Assembly: GCF_014217685.1 (NCBI RefSeq)
Contig: NZ_CP043653.1
Span: 2,608,419-2,672,418 of the forward strand
Direction: 5' to 3'
Length of the DNA: 64,000 nt
Origin: Glaciihabitans sp. INWT7
GTDB taxonomy: Bacteria; Actinomycetota; Actinomycetes; Actinomycetales; Microbacteriaceae
The notes below the pieces were generated by a model that saw only the letters and a list, made by a program, of their open reading frames with translations, ran no database searches and was not told where the DNA came from. Shown one piece after another: positions 1 to 8,890 of the stretch; the first letter of the stretch is position 1; each line of letters begins with the position of its first letter. A program made the position numbers and the translations under genes.

Positions 1-237
1 CGAGTGCTCGAGGCGAAGAAGCAATTGATCATCGACGGCGACTACAGACCGACGGGCATCGCTCGCTACATGGTCAAAGACCTCGGGTTCGCCGCGGCGG
101 CAGCGTCAGCGACTGGCACGATGACTCCCGTTCTCGACGTGCTGCGGGGATCCTTCGATGGGCTGGTATCTGCCGGTCTGGGGGATCTCGATCTCGCGGT
201 CATGCACCGTTACGTCCAGTCGCTGCCCCGCGACTGA
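1..237 (+). CDS. NAD(P)-dependent 3-hydroxyacid dehydrogenase family protein, C-terminal part (5' truncated)
   Basis: Only the last 78 codons are inside the window; the reading frame is open at base 1 and ends with TGA at 235-237. The visible part is an all-helical tail. The phrase MVKDLGFAAAAA matches the conserved substrate-domain helix (KDL-x-A-A) of the 3-hydroxyisobutyrate / beta-hydroxyacid dehydrogenase family, and the end (GLGDLDLAVMHRYV) matches its usual G-x-x-D-x-AV C-terminus. It lies 46 bp before gnd, whose product belongs to the same superfamily. The exact substrate cannot be told because the Rossmann domain is missing. Confidence 0.7.
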   Translation, partial: RVLEAKKQLIIDGDYRPTGIARYMVKDLGFAAAAASATGTMTPVLDVLRGSFDGLVSAGLGDLDLAVMHRYVQSLPRD

Positions 238-283
238 AAGCTACTGTTGAGCTAACTGTTCGTTTTTCGCAAGGAGAGAGCCC

Positions 284-1735
284 GTGCCAGAGAATTCAGC
301 CGCAAACATCGGAGTCGTCGGGCTCGCCGTCATGGGCAGCAACCTCGCCCGCAACCTCGCGAGCCGCGAGGGCAACACCGTCGCCGTCTTCAATCGCAGT
401 CACGAGAAGACCGACACTCTGCTCTCCGAGCATCCCGAGGCGAACTTCATCGGCACCACGAACTACGCCGAGTTCGCGGCCGCCCTCTCCAAGCCCCGCG
501 CCGCCATCGTGATGGTGCAGGCGGGTAAGGGCACGGATGCGGTCATCGACGAACTCGTCAAGGTCTTCGAACCCGGCGACATCATCGTCGACGGAGGCAA
601 CTCGCTCTTCACCGACACCATCCGCCGCGAGAAGGCCGTGCGCGAGACGGGCATCAACTTCGTGGGCGCCGGGATCTCGGGCGGCGAAGAGGGCGCCCTT
701 CTCGGCCCCTCGATCATGCCCGGCGGGTCCGACGAGTCCTGGGTGACCCTCGGCCCGATCCTCGAGTCGATCGCCGCCGTCGTCGACGGCGAGCCCTGCG
801 TCACGCACGTGGGCCACGACGGAGCCGGACACTTCGTCAAGATGATCCACAACGGCATCGAATACGCCGACATGCAGCTCATCGGCGAGGCCTACGACCT
901 CATCCGCCGCGGCACCGGCAAGACCCCGGCCGAGATCGCCGACATCTTCGCCGAGTGGAACACCGGAGAGCTCGAGAGCTACCTCATCGAGATCACCGCC
1001 GAGGTGCTTCGCCAGGTGGATGCCGAGACCGGCAAGCCCCTCGTCGACGTGATCCTCGACCAGGCCGGATCGAAGGGCACCGGCGTCTGGACCGTGCAGA
1101 CCGCGCTCGACCTCGGTATCCCCGTCTCCGGCATCGCCGAAGCCGTCTTCGCCCGATCCGTCTCGTCTAAGCCGGCCCAGCGTGCCGCGGCCGCGGAGCT
1201 GCCCGGACCGACGGCATCCCCCGTCGAAGACGTCGACGGCTTCATCGAGGGAGTTCGGCAGGCGCTCTACGCCTCGAAGGTGATCGCCTACAGCCAGGGT
1301 TTCGATGCGATCGTCGCCGGTGCGGAGCAGTACGACTGGGACATCAAGAAGGGCGAGATCGCCAAGATCTGGCGCGGCGGCTGCATCATCCGCGCCCGCT
1401 TCCTCAACCGCATCACGGAGGCCTACGCCGAAGATCCGACGCTGGTCTCGCTGGTGACCGCACCGTTCTTCACCGATGTGGTGGCGAAGGCGCAGGACTC
1501 CTGGCGCAACGTCGTGGCGGATGCCGCGCACGCGGGCATCCCCGCGCCCGTGTTCGCCTCCTCCCTCGCGTACTACGACAGCCTGCGCGCCGACCGACTC
1601 CCGGCCGCCCTCACCCAGGGCCAGCGGGACTTCTTCGGCGCACACACCTACAAGCGCGTCGACAAGGAGGGAACCTTCCACACGCTGTGGAGCGGCGACC
1701 GCTCCGAGATCGAGTCGGAAGGCAGCGCGCACTAG
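284..1735 (+). CDS. gnd: 6-phosphogluconate dehydrogenase, decarboxylating (NADP+)
   Basis: Oxidative pentose-phosphate pathway enzyme that converts 6-phosphogluconate to ribulose 5-phosphate, CO2 and NADPH in the cytoplasm. The 483-residue product has the usual family length. It begins with a Rossmann nucleotide-binding loop (GLAVMGSNLARNLA), then the family signature GAGISGGEEGALLGPSIMPGG around residues 125-145, and the substrate-site stretch FVKMIHNGIEYADMQL with the catalytic Lys and Asn. GTG at 284 is chosen because AAGGAGAG (271-278) lies at good Shine-Dalgarno distance. The upstream gene encodes a related beta-hydroxyacid dehydrogenase; the downstream gene is convergent. Confidence 0.96.
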   Translation: MPENSAANIGVVGLAVMGSNLARNLASREGNTVAVFNRSHEKTDTLLSEHPEANFIGTTNYAEFAAALSKPRAAIVMVQAGKGTDAVIDELVKVFEPGDIIVDGGNSLFTDTIRREKAVRETGINFVGAGISGGEEGALLGPSIMPGGSDESWVTLGPILESIAAVVDGEPCVTHVGHDGAGHFVKMIHNGIEYADMQLIGEAYDLIRRGTGKTPAEIADIFAEWNTGELESYLIEITAEVLRQVDAETGKPLVDVILDQAGSKGTGVWTVQTALDLGIPVSGIAEAVFARSVSSKPAQRAAAAELPGPTASPVEDVDGFIEGVRQALYASKVIAYSQGFDAIVAGAEQYDWDIKKGEIAKIWRGGCIIRARFLNRITEAYAEDPTLVSLVTAPFFTDVVAKAQDSWRNVVADAAHAGIPAPVFASSLAYYDSLRADRLPAALTQGQRDFFGAHTYKRVDKEGTFHTLWSGDRSEIESEGSAH

Positions 1736-1795
1736 GTCGGGCGGCAGGTCGGCGGTGCGAGCCCGCGCCGTCGACGCTGCGGTGGGGGTCGGCGG

Positions 1796-2881
1796 CTACA
1801 GGCTGTGCGCGAAGTCGCGGACGTGCGCGACCGACTGCGCGTAGACATCCGGAAGCGCCGCCCGGAAGAGCCCGTCGCCGAAGTGGCACACACCGGCAAC
1901 GGTGCGCTCCACCACGGTGACCCCCGCCTCGCGAAGAGTGCGCGCGTAGGCAAGCCCCTCGTCGCGGCACGGGTCGAGTTCATTGACCGAGATCGCGTGC
2001 GGTGGCAGTCCCCGCAGGTCGGAGACTGTCGCGAAATACGGCCAGGCGGGCGGGTTGTGACGGTTCGCCCGCCCGGGGTCGTAGAGATCCCTCAGGATGC
2101 TGTTGAGGGCGTTGCTCATGAAATAGCCGTCGTTCTCGGTGAGCGACGGCAGCTCGGCGGGATTGTCTTCCCCGAGCCATTCATAGAGCCCCGAGATATA
2201 CGGCACCGAGGCGTAGACACCATCGACGACCCTGGCCCCCTCTCGACCGGCGCGGATGCAGGCGGCGAGGGCCAGATTCGCCCCACCCGAGTCACCCTGG
2301 AGCACCAGCGACGAGATTCCGAGCTCTGCACGATGGGCCGACACCCAGTGCGCCGCGGCCGCGACGTCGTCGAGGCCAGCGGGGAAGGGATGGTGCCCGG
2401 TCTCATCCGCCGCGTTCCGGAACCCGACTCCCACCACGACGAGGCCGGCGGCCGCGAGCTCGTCGCGCCACCGCGTGTACACGGAGTTGCCCCCACTGAG
2501 CATCACCATGCCGCCGCCGTGGACATGAAGGATGCCGGGCAGCGGCCCGGAGGCCTCCGCGGGCCGATGCTGCGAAAGAACGATCTCTCCTCCCTGAGGG
2601 CCCGGGATGACCCGGGTCGAGCGAACGACCCCTGTGACGGGCGGGAGCTGGGCCAGGAGCGCATCGAACAGGGACTCGAGGCGTGACTCCGCCCGTCGGC
2701 TGAAGGCGAGACGGGCTTCGAGCGGATCCTCCGGCGAGACGCGCGGTGGGGAGGTGCGTTCGCCGAGCCGGAACGGCGCCATGGCAGCGAGCATCCGCGG
2801 GTCTGAGCGAGGGTCGGTGGCGAGGGTGCTGTCGGGATCGCCGAGTCGCCCGGGCTCCGACGATGAGGATGGTGTCGGCAT
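1796..2881 (-). CDS. alpha/beta hydrolase, hormone-sensitive-lipase-like esterase
   Basis: Predicted carboxylesterase of the HSL-type (bacterial family IV) alpha/beta hydrolases, 361 residues and cytoplasmic (no signal peptide). The oxyanion-hole motif HVHGGGMVM is followed by the nucleophile elbow GDSGGAN, then the acid residue in NELDPCRDEG and the final His in GVCHFGDG, so the catalytic triad is complete. About 60 residues before the fold are low in complexity and rich in Pro, Ser and Asp. ATG at 2881 has GGAGA about 8 bases upstream. The open frame runs further upstream, but its composition there looks non-coding. The substrate is unknown. It is divergent from the 123-residue membrane protein. 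Confidence 0.85.
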   Translation of the reverse strand: MPTPSSSSEPGRLGDPDSTLATDPRSDPRMLAAMAPFRLGERTSPPRVSPEDPLEARLAFSRRAESRLESLFDALLAQLPPVTGVVRSTRVIPGPQGGEIVLSQHRPAEASGPLPGILHVHGGGMVMLSGGNSVYTRWRDELAAAGLVVVGVGFRNAADETGHHPFPAGLDDVAAAAHWVSAHRAELGISSLVLQGDSGGANLALAACIRAGREGARVVDGVYASVPYISGLYEWLGEDNPAELPSLTENDGYFMSNALNSILRDLYDPGRANRHNPPAWPYFATVSDLRGLPPHAISVNELDPCRDEGLAYARTLREAGVTVVERTVAGVCHFGDGLFRAALPDVYAQSVAHVRDFAHSL

Positions 2882-2970
2882 CGACGGGTCTCCAATTCGG
2901 TCTGCGGGGTCGATGCACGATACCGCGCGGGCTCCGCAATCGACCGGGAGCGTGACAAGATCGAACCGCC

Positions 2971-3342
2971 ATGAACTACGACGACGAGCCCGAACTGGCC
3001 GGCTACGTGCCGACCGAGGGTACTCCGCGCCTGCGGAGGATGCGGTTCGTGCTGCGCATCGTGGTCGTGGTGGGCATCGCCTGCCTCGTGCTGCCCGGAA
3101 TGCTGACGACGATGTCCGTAGCCGCCGCCACCGCACAGGAGGCCTGCAACGCCTGGGTCGCCTACGAGGCACCCGAGGCGACCGGGGCATCCGCCCGCTT
3201 CGAATTCTTCGGCACCGGCGGACCCGGCTGGCAGTGTTACACGGTCGGAGCCTTCGGCGGAGAGAAGAATGTCGCCTCGCTGGGGCTGATCCCGATCTCG
3301 CCGAAGATGTCGCCGGTGCCCCTTCCCGGCAAGAACGCCTAG
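2971..3342 (+). CDS. small membrane or secreted protein of unknown function
   Basis: 123 residues. A 25-residue acidic head is followed by a basic patch (RLRRMRFVLR) and one hydrophobic segment (about 28-52), then a short extracytoplasmic domain of about 70 residues with two cysteines that could form a disulfide (EACNAW and WQCYTV). This fits either a signal anchor or a signal peptide. I do not recognise a family. Its stop codon overlaps that of the convergent ACT-domain gene by 4 bases (CTAG), and it is divergent from the esterase gene with an 89 bp gap that must hold both promoters. Confidence 0.7.
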   Translation: MNYDDEPELAGYVPTEGTPRLRRMRFVLRIVVVVGIACLVLPGMLTTMSVAAATAQEACNAWVAYEAPEATGASARFEFFGTGGPGWQCYTVGAFGGEKNVASLGLIPISPKMSPVPLPGKNA

Positions 3343-3719
3343 TCTTCCTCGCGGGAGAGCTCGCGCAGCACGACCATCGCCTGTTCCGCCTGGTGACCGG
3401 GCACGAGCAGGTGGTCGTGGTGGAATCCGGCGAGCACATTGTTGCTGATGCCCGCCTCGGCGAGCGCCACCGAGATGGTGGCCGTGAGCCCCACGGTCTC
3501 GAGCGAGGAGTGGGCGGTGAGGGTGATCCAGCGCGCAACGAAGTCGTACGGCAGGAACTCCGCGTCGGCATCGCGGCGCCGCAGCACCACGGTGGTTCCT
3601 TCCAGTTCGACGATCGTCGCCATGGCGTTCAACCGCGAGGCGCGATCCGGTTGCACCGAGACGAACACGAACTCGCCGGGATGGAGCCGCGGCTCGAGCG
3701 AACGGAGGATGGTGGGCAC
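3339..3719 (-). CDS. ACT domain-containing protein
   Basis: Small cytoplasmic protein (126 residues from the chosen start) with a C-terminal ACT-like ligand-binding half: WITLTAHSSLETVGLTATISVALAE, then AGISNNVLAGFHHDHLLVP. These phrases are typical of a widespread family of two-domain ACT proteins related to the arginine-sensor (CASTOR) fold. The in-frame ORF can be extended to 3800, but the family normally begins right at a phrase like L-x-P-x-L-x-PG-x-(F/Y)VF. I therefore prefer GTG at 3719, which has GGGGGA upstream. The ligand is unknown; amino-acid sensing is a family-level inference. It is convergent with the preceding gene. Confidence 0.75.
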   Translation of the reverse strand: MPTILRSLEPRLHPGEFVFVSVQPDRASRLNAMATIVELEGTTVVLRRRDADAEFLPYDFVARWITLTAHSSLETVGLTATISVALAEAGISNNVLAGFHHDHLLVPGHQAEQAMVVLRELSREED

Positions 3720-3821
3720 ATGGGTTGTCCCCCATGACGACGCCCTGTGTGATCCGGCCATCCCAGCACCATATCCCGTCGGAACGAGGCGCCGAACCAC
3801 GACCGGTCTACCGGAGCGCCC

Positions 3822-5528
3822 CTATCGCGCCTGCAACCGCTCGCGCACTTCGCGCCGGATCACCTTGCCGATCAGGGACTTCGGCAGTTCCTCGACCGCG
3901 ACGACACGTCGGGGCACTTTGTACCCGGCGAGGTTCGGTCGCACGAAGTCGCGCAGGCCCTGCTCGTCGAGTTCGGCGCCCGGCGCGAGTACGACAGCGG
4001 CCACCACCTCCTCGCCGCTGTGGTCGCTCGGCAGGCCGACCACAGCGACATCCGCGACCGAGGGATGCGACCGCAGGGCGTCTTCGACCTCGCTCGGCGC
4101 CACGTTGAAACCCCCGGTGATGATGAGCTCCTTGATGCGATCGACGATGCTCACGAAGCCGTCCGCATCGATCGTGACGATGTCACCGGTACGGAACCAC
4201 GGGCCGGCCTCGTCACCGTCAGCTGCGGGCACGAAGACCTCCGCGGTCTCCTCGGCCCTCTTCCAGTAGCCGGAGAACACCTGCGGTCCGCGCACGATCA
4301 GCTCGCCCTCATCGCCAGCGGCCCGGTCCACCGCGGGGTTCTCGGGATCGACGACCCTCACCTCCGTGTTCGGCAGCGGCAGTCCGACCGTGCCCGCGCG
4401 GCGGGTCGGGCCCACCGGGTTGGCCATGAGCACCGGGCTCGTCTCGGAAAGCCCGTAGCCCTCGACGAGGTATCCCCCGGTGCGCTTCTCCCACGGCTCG
4501 ACGACGGATGCAGAGAGCGGCATGGCACCGGAGATCGCGATCTCGATCCCCTTCAGCGACACTCCCGCCTCGTCCGCCGCGGCGGTGAGCCGCTCGTAGA
4601 TCGGAGGGACCGCGGGAAGGAACGTGGCCGGGTGCTTCTTCACGACCGCGAGCACCAGCTCCGGATCGAACTTGGGAAAGAGCACCAGTCTCGACCCCAT
4701 GCTCATCGCGAAGGTGAGGCAGAGGGTGAGCCCGTAGGCGTGGAACATGGGGAGCACCGCGTAGACGACCGCGGTTCCGCGGTGGACCGTCGGCACCCAG
4801 GCGCGGGACTGGGCGGCGTTGGTCGCGAGATTGAGATGGGTGAGGGTGGCCCCCTTCGGCGAGCCGGTCGTGCCGCTCGTGTACTGGATGAGCGCGACAT
4901 CCACGGCCGTCGGCCGGAAGATGTGGCCGTCGACCGTCGGGTGATCGAGGAGCTTGTGCCACGGCACGGTGCCTCGAACCGTGGTGGTCAGCGCGGCGCG
5001 CGATGCGCGGGCCCGCGCGATCGGCAGCCTCAGCAACGCGCGCGTGCCGAAGGGCATCGCCCGGGTGACGTCGATCGACACGATCGACTCGACCGCGACA
5101 TCCGCCGGAAACTGCTGCACGGTCTCGACGACGTTGTTCCACACGATGGCGACCTTTGCGCCGTGGTCTTCGAACTGGTGCCGCAGCTCACGAGGGGTGT
5201 ACAGCGGGTTGTGTTCCACGACGATCGCGCCGAGGCGCAGAACCGCGTAGAAGGCCACGACGTGTTGCGGGCAGTTGGGCAGAACCAGCGCGACCGTGTC
5301 GCCCTTCTGCACCCCGAGCAGGCGAAGGCCCTCCGCGGCACGCAGGATCTGTTCGCCGAGCTCCGCATAGGTCGTGGTCGCGCCGAAGAACTCCAGGGCG
5401 ATGTTGTCGCCGAACTCGCTCACCGAGGCTTCGACGAGGTCGAACAGCGACCCGGTCGGCAGCTCGATCTCGTGAGGAACGCCTTCGGCATAACTGGAGA
5501 GCCACGGTCGCGGGGTGGTGATCGTCAT
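3822..5528 (-). CDS. fadD: long-chain fatty-acid--CoA ligase (AMP-binding)
   Basis: Activates a fatty acid with ATP and CoA through an acyl-adenylate; cytoplasmic, 568 residues, the normal length for the family. All core motifs are present: the P-loop YTSGTTGSPKGAT, the EGYGLSETSPV adenylate motif, WFRTGD with the ribose-binding Asp, the hinge IVDRIKELIITGGFN, and a C-terminal catalytic Lys in SLIGKVIRRE. ATG at 5528 is preceded by TAGAGT with a 7-base spacer, fitting a leaderless transcript. A longer frame runs upstream to 5831, but that part is antisense to prs and looks non-coding. Exact chain-length preference cannot be read from sequence. Confidence 0.9.
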   Translation of the reverse strand: MTITTPRPWLSSYAEGVPHEIELPTGSLFDLVEASVSEFGDNIALEFFGATTTYAELGEQILRAAEGLRLLGVQKGDTVALVLPNCPQHVVAFYAVLRLGAIVVEHNPLYTPRELRHQFEDHGAKVAIVWNNVVETVQQFPADVAVESIVSIDVTRAMPFGTRALLRLPIARARASRAALTTTVRGTVPWHKLLDHPTVDGHIFRPTAVDVALIQYTSGTTGSPKGATLTHLNLATNAAQSRAWVPTVHRGTAVVYAVLPMFHAYGLTLCLTFAMSMGSRLVLFPKFDPELVLAVVKKHPATFLPAVPPIYERLTAAADEAGVSLKGIEIAISGAMPLSASVVEPWEKRTGGYLVEGYGLSETSPVLMANPVGPTRRAGTVGLPLPNTEVRVVDPENPAVDRAAGDEGELIVRGPQVFSGYWKRAEETAEVFVPAADGDEAGPWFRTGDIVTIDADGFVSIVDRIKELIITGGFNVAPSEVEDALRSHPSVADVAVVGLPSDHSGEEVVAAVVLAPGAELDEQGLRDFVRPNLAGYKVPRRVVAVEELPKSLIGKVIRREVRERLQAR

Positions 5529-5607
5529 GGGCTCAACTCTACGAGAGCCGACGGAAGTGATCAGGCCGCCCGGATGTCGTCGGTCCGTCCTCCGGCACGG
5601 GCTGGGG

Positions 5608-6585
5608 TCAGGCCGCGCCGTCGAACATCGAGGTGACCGATCCGTCGCTGAATACCTCGTGGATCGCGCTCGCGATGAGCGGCGCAATCGGCAGGACGGT
5701 GAGGGTGGGGAAGCGCTTCTCCTCTGGAATCGGCAGGGTGTCGGTGACGACGACGGAGTCGATGAAATCGCTCTGCAGGATCTCGGACGCCGGGGGCGAG
5801 AACACCGCATGCGTCGCAGCGACGACGACATTGGTCGCGCCGGCGAGCTTGAGCGCCTCCGCGGCCTTCACGATCGTGCCGCCGGTGTCGATCATGTCGT
5901 CCACGATCAGGCAGGTACGGCCGTTGACGTATCCGACGATCTCGTGAACCGTCACCTTGTTGGGCACCAAGGGATCGCGACGCTTGTGGATGATGGCCAG
6001 CGGCGCTCCGAGCTTGTCACTCCAGATGTCGGCGACCCGCACGCGGCCCATGTCGGGCGAGACGACGGTGAGGGTGGCGGGGTCGAGGCGTTCCTGGAAG
6101 TACTTGAGCAGCACCGGCATGGCGAAGAGGTGGTCGACCGGGCCGTCGAAGAAGCCCTGGATCTGGGCGGCATGAAGGTCGACACTCATGATGCGGTCGG
6201 CGCCCGCGGCCTTGAACAGATCGGCGACCAGTCGGGCGGAGATCGGCTCGCGACCGCGGCCCTTCTTGTCCTGCCGGGCGTAGGGATAGAAGGGCGCGAC
6301 GACGGTGATGCGCTTGGCAGAGGCCCGCTTCAGCGCGTCCACCATGATGAGCTGCTCCATGAGCCACTCGTTGATCGGATAGGTGTGGGACTGGATGACG
6401 AAGGCATCGCATCCGCGTACGCTCTCGTCGTAGCGTGCATAGATCTCGCCGTTGGCGAAGGTGCGGGCATCGGTGTGCACGAGTTCGGTCTCCAGCTCCG
6501 CGGCGACGTCGATCGCGAGCTGCGGATGCGCCCGCCCCGTCACGAGGACCAATCGCTTCTTGCCACTGGCGGTGATCTCGGCCAC
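5608..6585 (-). CDS. prs: ribose-phosphate pyrophosphokinase (PRPP synthetase)
   Basis: Makes 5-phosphoribosyl 1-diphosphate from ribose 5-phosphate and ATP, feeding nucleotide, His and Trp synthesis. The 325-residue product has the class I layout. FANGEIYARYDESVRG and PYARQDKKGRGREPISA form the ATP-binding flexible loop region, and LIVDDMIDTGGTI is the PRPP-binding motif. It follows glmU on the same strand after a 56 bp gap, an order seen in many actinobacteria, so the two are probably cotranscribed. Confidence 0.97.
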   Translation of the reverse strand: MAEITASGKKRLVLVTGRAHPQLAIDVAAELETELVHTDARTFANGEIYARYDESVRGCDAFVIQSHTYPINEWLMEQLIMVDALKRASAKRITVVAPFYPYARQDKKGRGREPISARLVADLFKAAGADRIMSVDLHAAQIQGFFDGPVDHLFAMPVLLKYFQERLDPATLTVVSPDMGRVRVADIWSDKLGAPLAIIHKRRDPLVPNKVTVHEIVGYVNGRTCLIVDDMIDTGGTIVKAAEALKLAGATNVVVAATHAVFSPPASEILQSDFIDSVVVTDTLPIPEEKRFPTLTVLPIAPLIASAIHEVFSDGSVTSMFDGAA

Positions 6586-6641
6586 GGATCCTGCTCTCTC
6601 GTTGAATTGACTTCTGTGACGCGGTGCCGATATCGACGCGA

Positions 6642-8066
6642 TCAGACCTCGGAGTCGGCCTCCGCAGCCGCTTTTGCGGCCGCCGTGCCTGCCCGATTCT
6701 GCTCGACCCAGCGTTCTACATTGCGCTGGGGAGCCACGGTCATCGCGAGAGCTCCGGCCGGCACATCCTTGCGCACGATCGTTCCCGCTCCGGTCTTGGC
6801 CCCGTCACCGATTCTAACCGGGGCGACGAAGACGTTGTGCGAGCCGGAATGCACGTGGGACCCGATCTCGGTGCGGTGCTTGACCAGATCGTCGTAGTTG
6901 GCCGTGATGGCACCGGCCCCGAGATTGGTGCCTTCGCCGATCGTCGTGTCGCCGACGTAGCTCAGGTGGGGCACCTTCGAACCCCGGCCGATCGTCGAGT
7001 TCTTCGTCTCGACGAAGGTGCCGATCTTGCCGCGCTCACCAAGGTAGGTACCCGGTCGCAGATAGGCGAAAGGGCCGACTGTCGCGTCCGCTCCGATCAC
7101 CGCGAGGGTGGCATCCGCCCGCTTCACCACCGCGTTCTCCCCGACCTCGCAGTCGACGAGGGTGGTGTCCGGTCCGATGATCGCGCCGCGCTCGATAGCC
7201 GTCGCGCCCTTGAGCTGAGTGCCGGGCAGGATCTCCACGTCCTCTGCGATGCTCGTGGCCAGGTCGATCCAGGTGGTCGCGGGATCCTGGATGGTCACCC
7301 CGCTCAACTGCCACCCCCGGACGATGCGGGCATTCAGCTCTGCCGCGGCGGCGCCGAGCTGGGCGCGATCGTTGATGCCGGCGACCAGCCAGTGGTCGGT
7401 GACCGGAACCGCTTCGATGCGGCCGCCGGTTGCGCGGATGCCGGCTGCGGCATCCGTGAGGTACTTCTCGTTCTGGGCGTTGTCCGTGCCGATGCGCGCC
7501 AGGGCATCCCGCAGCGCGGAGGCGTCGAAGACGTACACGCCGGCGTTGACCTCGGTGATCTCCCGCTGTTGCTCGGTGGCATCCTTCTGCTCGACGATGG
7601 ACTCGAATGCCCCCTCGCCATCCCGCACAATGCGCCCGGCGCCGGTCGGGTCGGCGAAGTAGGCACTGAGCAGCGTGAGCGCGTTTCCAGCGAGGGCGTG
7701 GGTCTCGATGAGCGCGTGAACGGTAGCCGCATCGAGCAGGGGGACGTCGGCACTCAGAACGACGACCGAGCCGACGAAGTCCGAGGGGAGTCCGGCGAGC
7801 CCGAGCTCCACGGCACGGCCGGTGCCTGGCGCTTCGTCCTGGTCGACGATGATCGCCTGCGGAACGTGCTCGGTGATCACGGCCGCGACGGCATCCCGCT
7901 CGTGCCGCACGACGGCGACGATGTGGGCTGCCCCGAGCTCCTCGGCCGTCGCGAGCACGTGGGAGACCATCGGGATTCCGGCGAGCGGGTGCAGCACCTT
8001 CGGCAGTGAGGACTTCATTCGGGTGCCCTGCCCCGCTGCGAGGATGATGATCGCGATGTCGGACAT
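6642..8066 (-). CDS. glmU: bifunctional UDP-N-acetylglucosamine pyrophosphorylase / glucosamine-1-phosphate N-acetyltransferase
   Basis: Produces UDP-GlcNAc for peptidoglycan. At 474 residues it carries both domains. The N-terminal uridylyltransferase has LAAGQGTRMKSSLPKVLH, the signature nucleotide-binding loop with the catalytic Arg/Lys. The C-terminal left-handed beta-helix is made of hexapeptide repeats (for example IIGPDTTLVDCEVGENAVV) and holds the acetyltransferase site near GAGAITANYDD. ATG at 8066 is chosen because the protein starts right at the uridylyltransferase fold; the ORF upstream covers the tRNA and is not coding. The gene lies between tRNA-Gln and prs. Confidence 0.97.
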   Translation of the reverse strand: MSDIAIIILAAGQGTRMKSSLPKVLHPLAGIPMVSHVLATAEELGAAHIVAVVRHERDAVAAVITEHVPQAIIVDQDEAPGTGRAVELGLAGLPSDFVGSVVVLSADVPLLDAATVHALIETHALAGNALTLLSAYFADPTGAGRIVRDGEGAFESIVEQKDATEQQREITEVNAGVYVFDASALRDALARIGTDNAQNEKYLTDAAAGIRATGGRIEAVPVTDHWLVAGINDRAQLGAAAAELNARIVRGWQLSGVTIQDPATTWIDLATSIAEDVEILPGTQLKGATAIERGAIIGPDTTLVDCEVGENAVVKRADATLAVIGADATVGPFAYLRPGTYLGERGKIGTFVETKNSTIGRGSKVPHLSYVGDTTIGEGTNLGAGAITANYDDLVKHRTEIGSHVHSGSHNVFVAPVRIGDGAKTGAGTIVRKDVPAGALAMTVAPQRNVERWVEQNRAGTAAAKAAAEADSEV

Positions 8067-8087
8067 GGTGGGGCTCCCTCGCTTGGC

Positions 8088-8124
8088 GGTGGTCGAGCAG
8101 CGCGCTCTCGCGCGTATCGAGACC
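8088..8124. repeat. dispersed palindromic intergenic element, copy 1
   Basis: A 37 bp stretch starting GGTGGTCGAGCAG and ending CGTATCGAGACC, with a self-complementary centre (CGCGCTCTCGCGCG). Both conserved ends recur at 25582-25620 and, inverted, at 25539-25575, while the centre differs but stays palindromic. It fills most of the gap between the glmU start and the 3' end of tRNA-Gln, ending 1 bp from the mature tRNA. Confidence 0.8.
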
Positions 8125-8125
8125 G

Positions 8126-8197
8126 CTCCGCCTCCAGGATTCGAACCTGGACCGAACAGCTCCAAAGGCTGTCGTGCTGCCGTTACACTAAGGCGGA
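8126..8197 (-). tRNA. tRNA-Gln (anticodon TTG)
   Basis: 72 nt cloverleaf on the minus strand. The acceptor stem TCCGCCT pairs with AGGCGGA. The anticodon stem ACAGC/GCTGT holds the loop CTTTGGA with anticodon TTG (reads CAA), and the T-arm contains GGTTCGAATCC. The discriminator base is G, and CCA is not encoded. The position before glmU matches the usual actinobacterial arrangement. Confidence 0.96.
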
Positions 8198-8398
8198 ATT
8201 CCGATCGCACCGCTGAACGGCCGACCGCGACAATTCTGCCAGATGCTCCCCCGCTTCCGTGTCGCTGGCCCTCGCCTGCCCCATGCTCCCGTCGTGGCTT
8301 CGGTATCCCCGGTGCGAGAACTCGCGCCGGAGGCCCCCTCCGTCGCGCTCGATCCGGTGGGCCGCGCGGCCGATTGCCCCGACCGCGATAATGGACGG

Positions 8399-8890
8399 AT
8401 GCCCGAACACGACGAAGTCGACCGAATCGTGGGCGCGTGGGTGCGCGAACGTCCCGACCTCGACTTCGCGCCCCTCCAGGTACTCTCCCGCGTTGGCCGG
8501 CTGGCGCGCCACCTCGACCGGGCGCGCCGCACCGCCTTCACGGCATCCGGTCTCGAATCATGGGAGTTCGACGTGCTCTCGGCCCTTCGCCGAGCGGGTT
8601 CCCCGTACCAGTTGAGCCCCAAGGCGTTGCTGCAACAGACCCTCGTTTCGAGTGGCACGATGACGAACCGCATCGACCGGCTCGTGACCCGGGCGCTCGT
8701 GGAGCGCCGCACCGACCCGCACGACGGTCGCGGCATCCTCGTCACCATGACCGCCGATGGACGTCAGCGTGTTGACACTGCCATCAGTACGCTGCTCGTC
8801 TCGGAGAATGAGCTTCTCGACGGGCTCTCTGCCGGGGACCAGGAACGGCTTGCTGCGCTCCTGCGCAAGCTCAGCCTCGACTTCGACTAG
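8399..8890 (+). CDS. MarR-family transcriptional regulator
   Basis: Winged-helix DNA-binding repressor-type protein, 163 residues. An N-terminal dimerisation helix is followed by FTASGLESWEFDVLSAL. The recognition helix is SSGTMTNRIDRLV, then the wing ERRTDPHDGRGILVTMT containing the D-x-R-D/G family signature, and a C-terminal dimerisation helix. ATG at 8399 is preferred over in-frame starts further up (to 8243) because it begins at the natural domain edge. GATAAT lies 6 bases before it, suggesting a leaderless mRNA. The ligand and targets are unknown. Its last 4 bases overlap the end of the convergent transglycosylase gene. Confidence 0.88.
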   Translation: MPEHDEVDRIVGAWVRERPDLDFAPLQVLSRVGRLARHLDRARRTAFTASGLESWEFDVLSALRRAGSPYQLSPKALLQQTLVSSGTMTNRIDRLVTRALVERRTDPHDGRGILVTMTADGRQRVDTAISTLLVSENELLDGLSAGDQERLAALLRKLSLDFD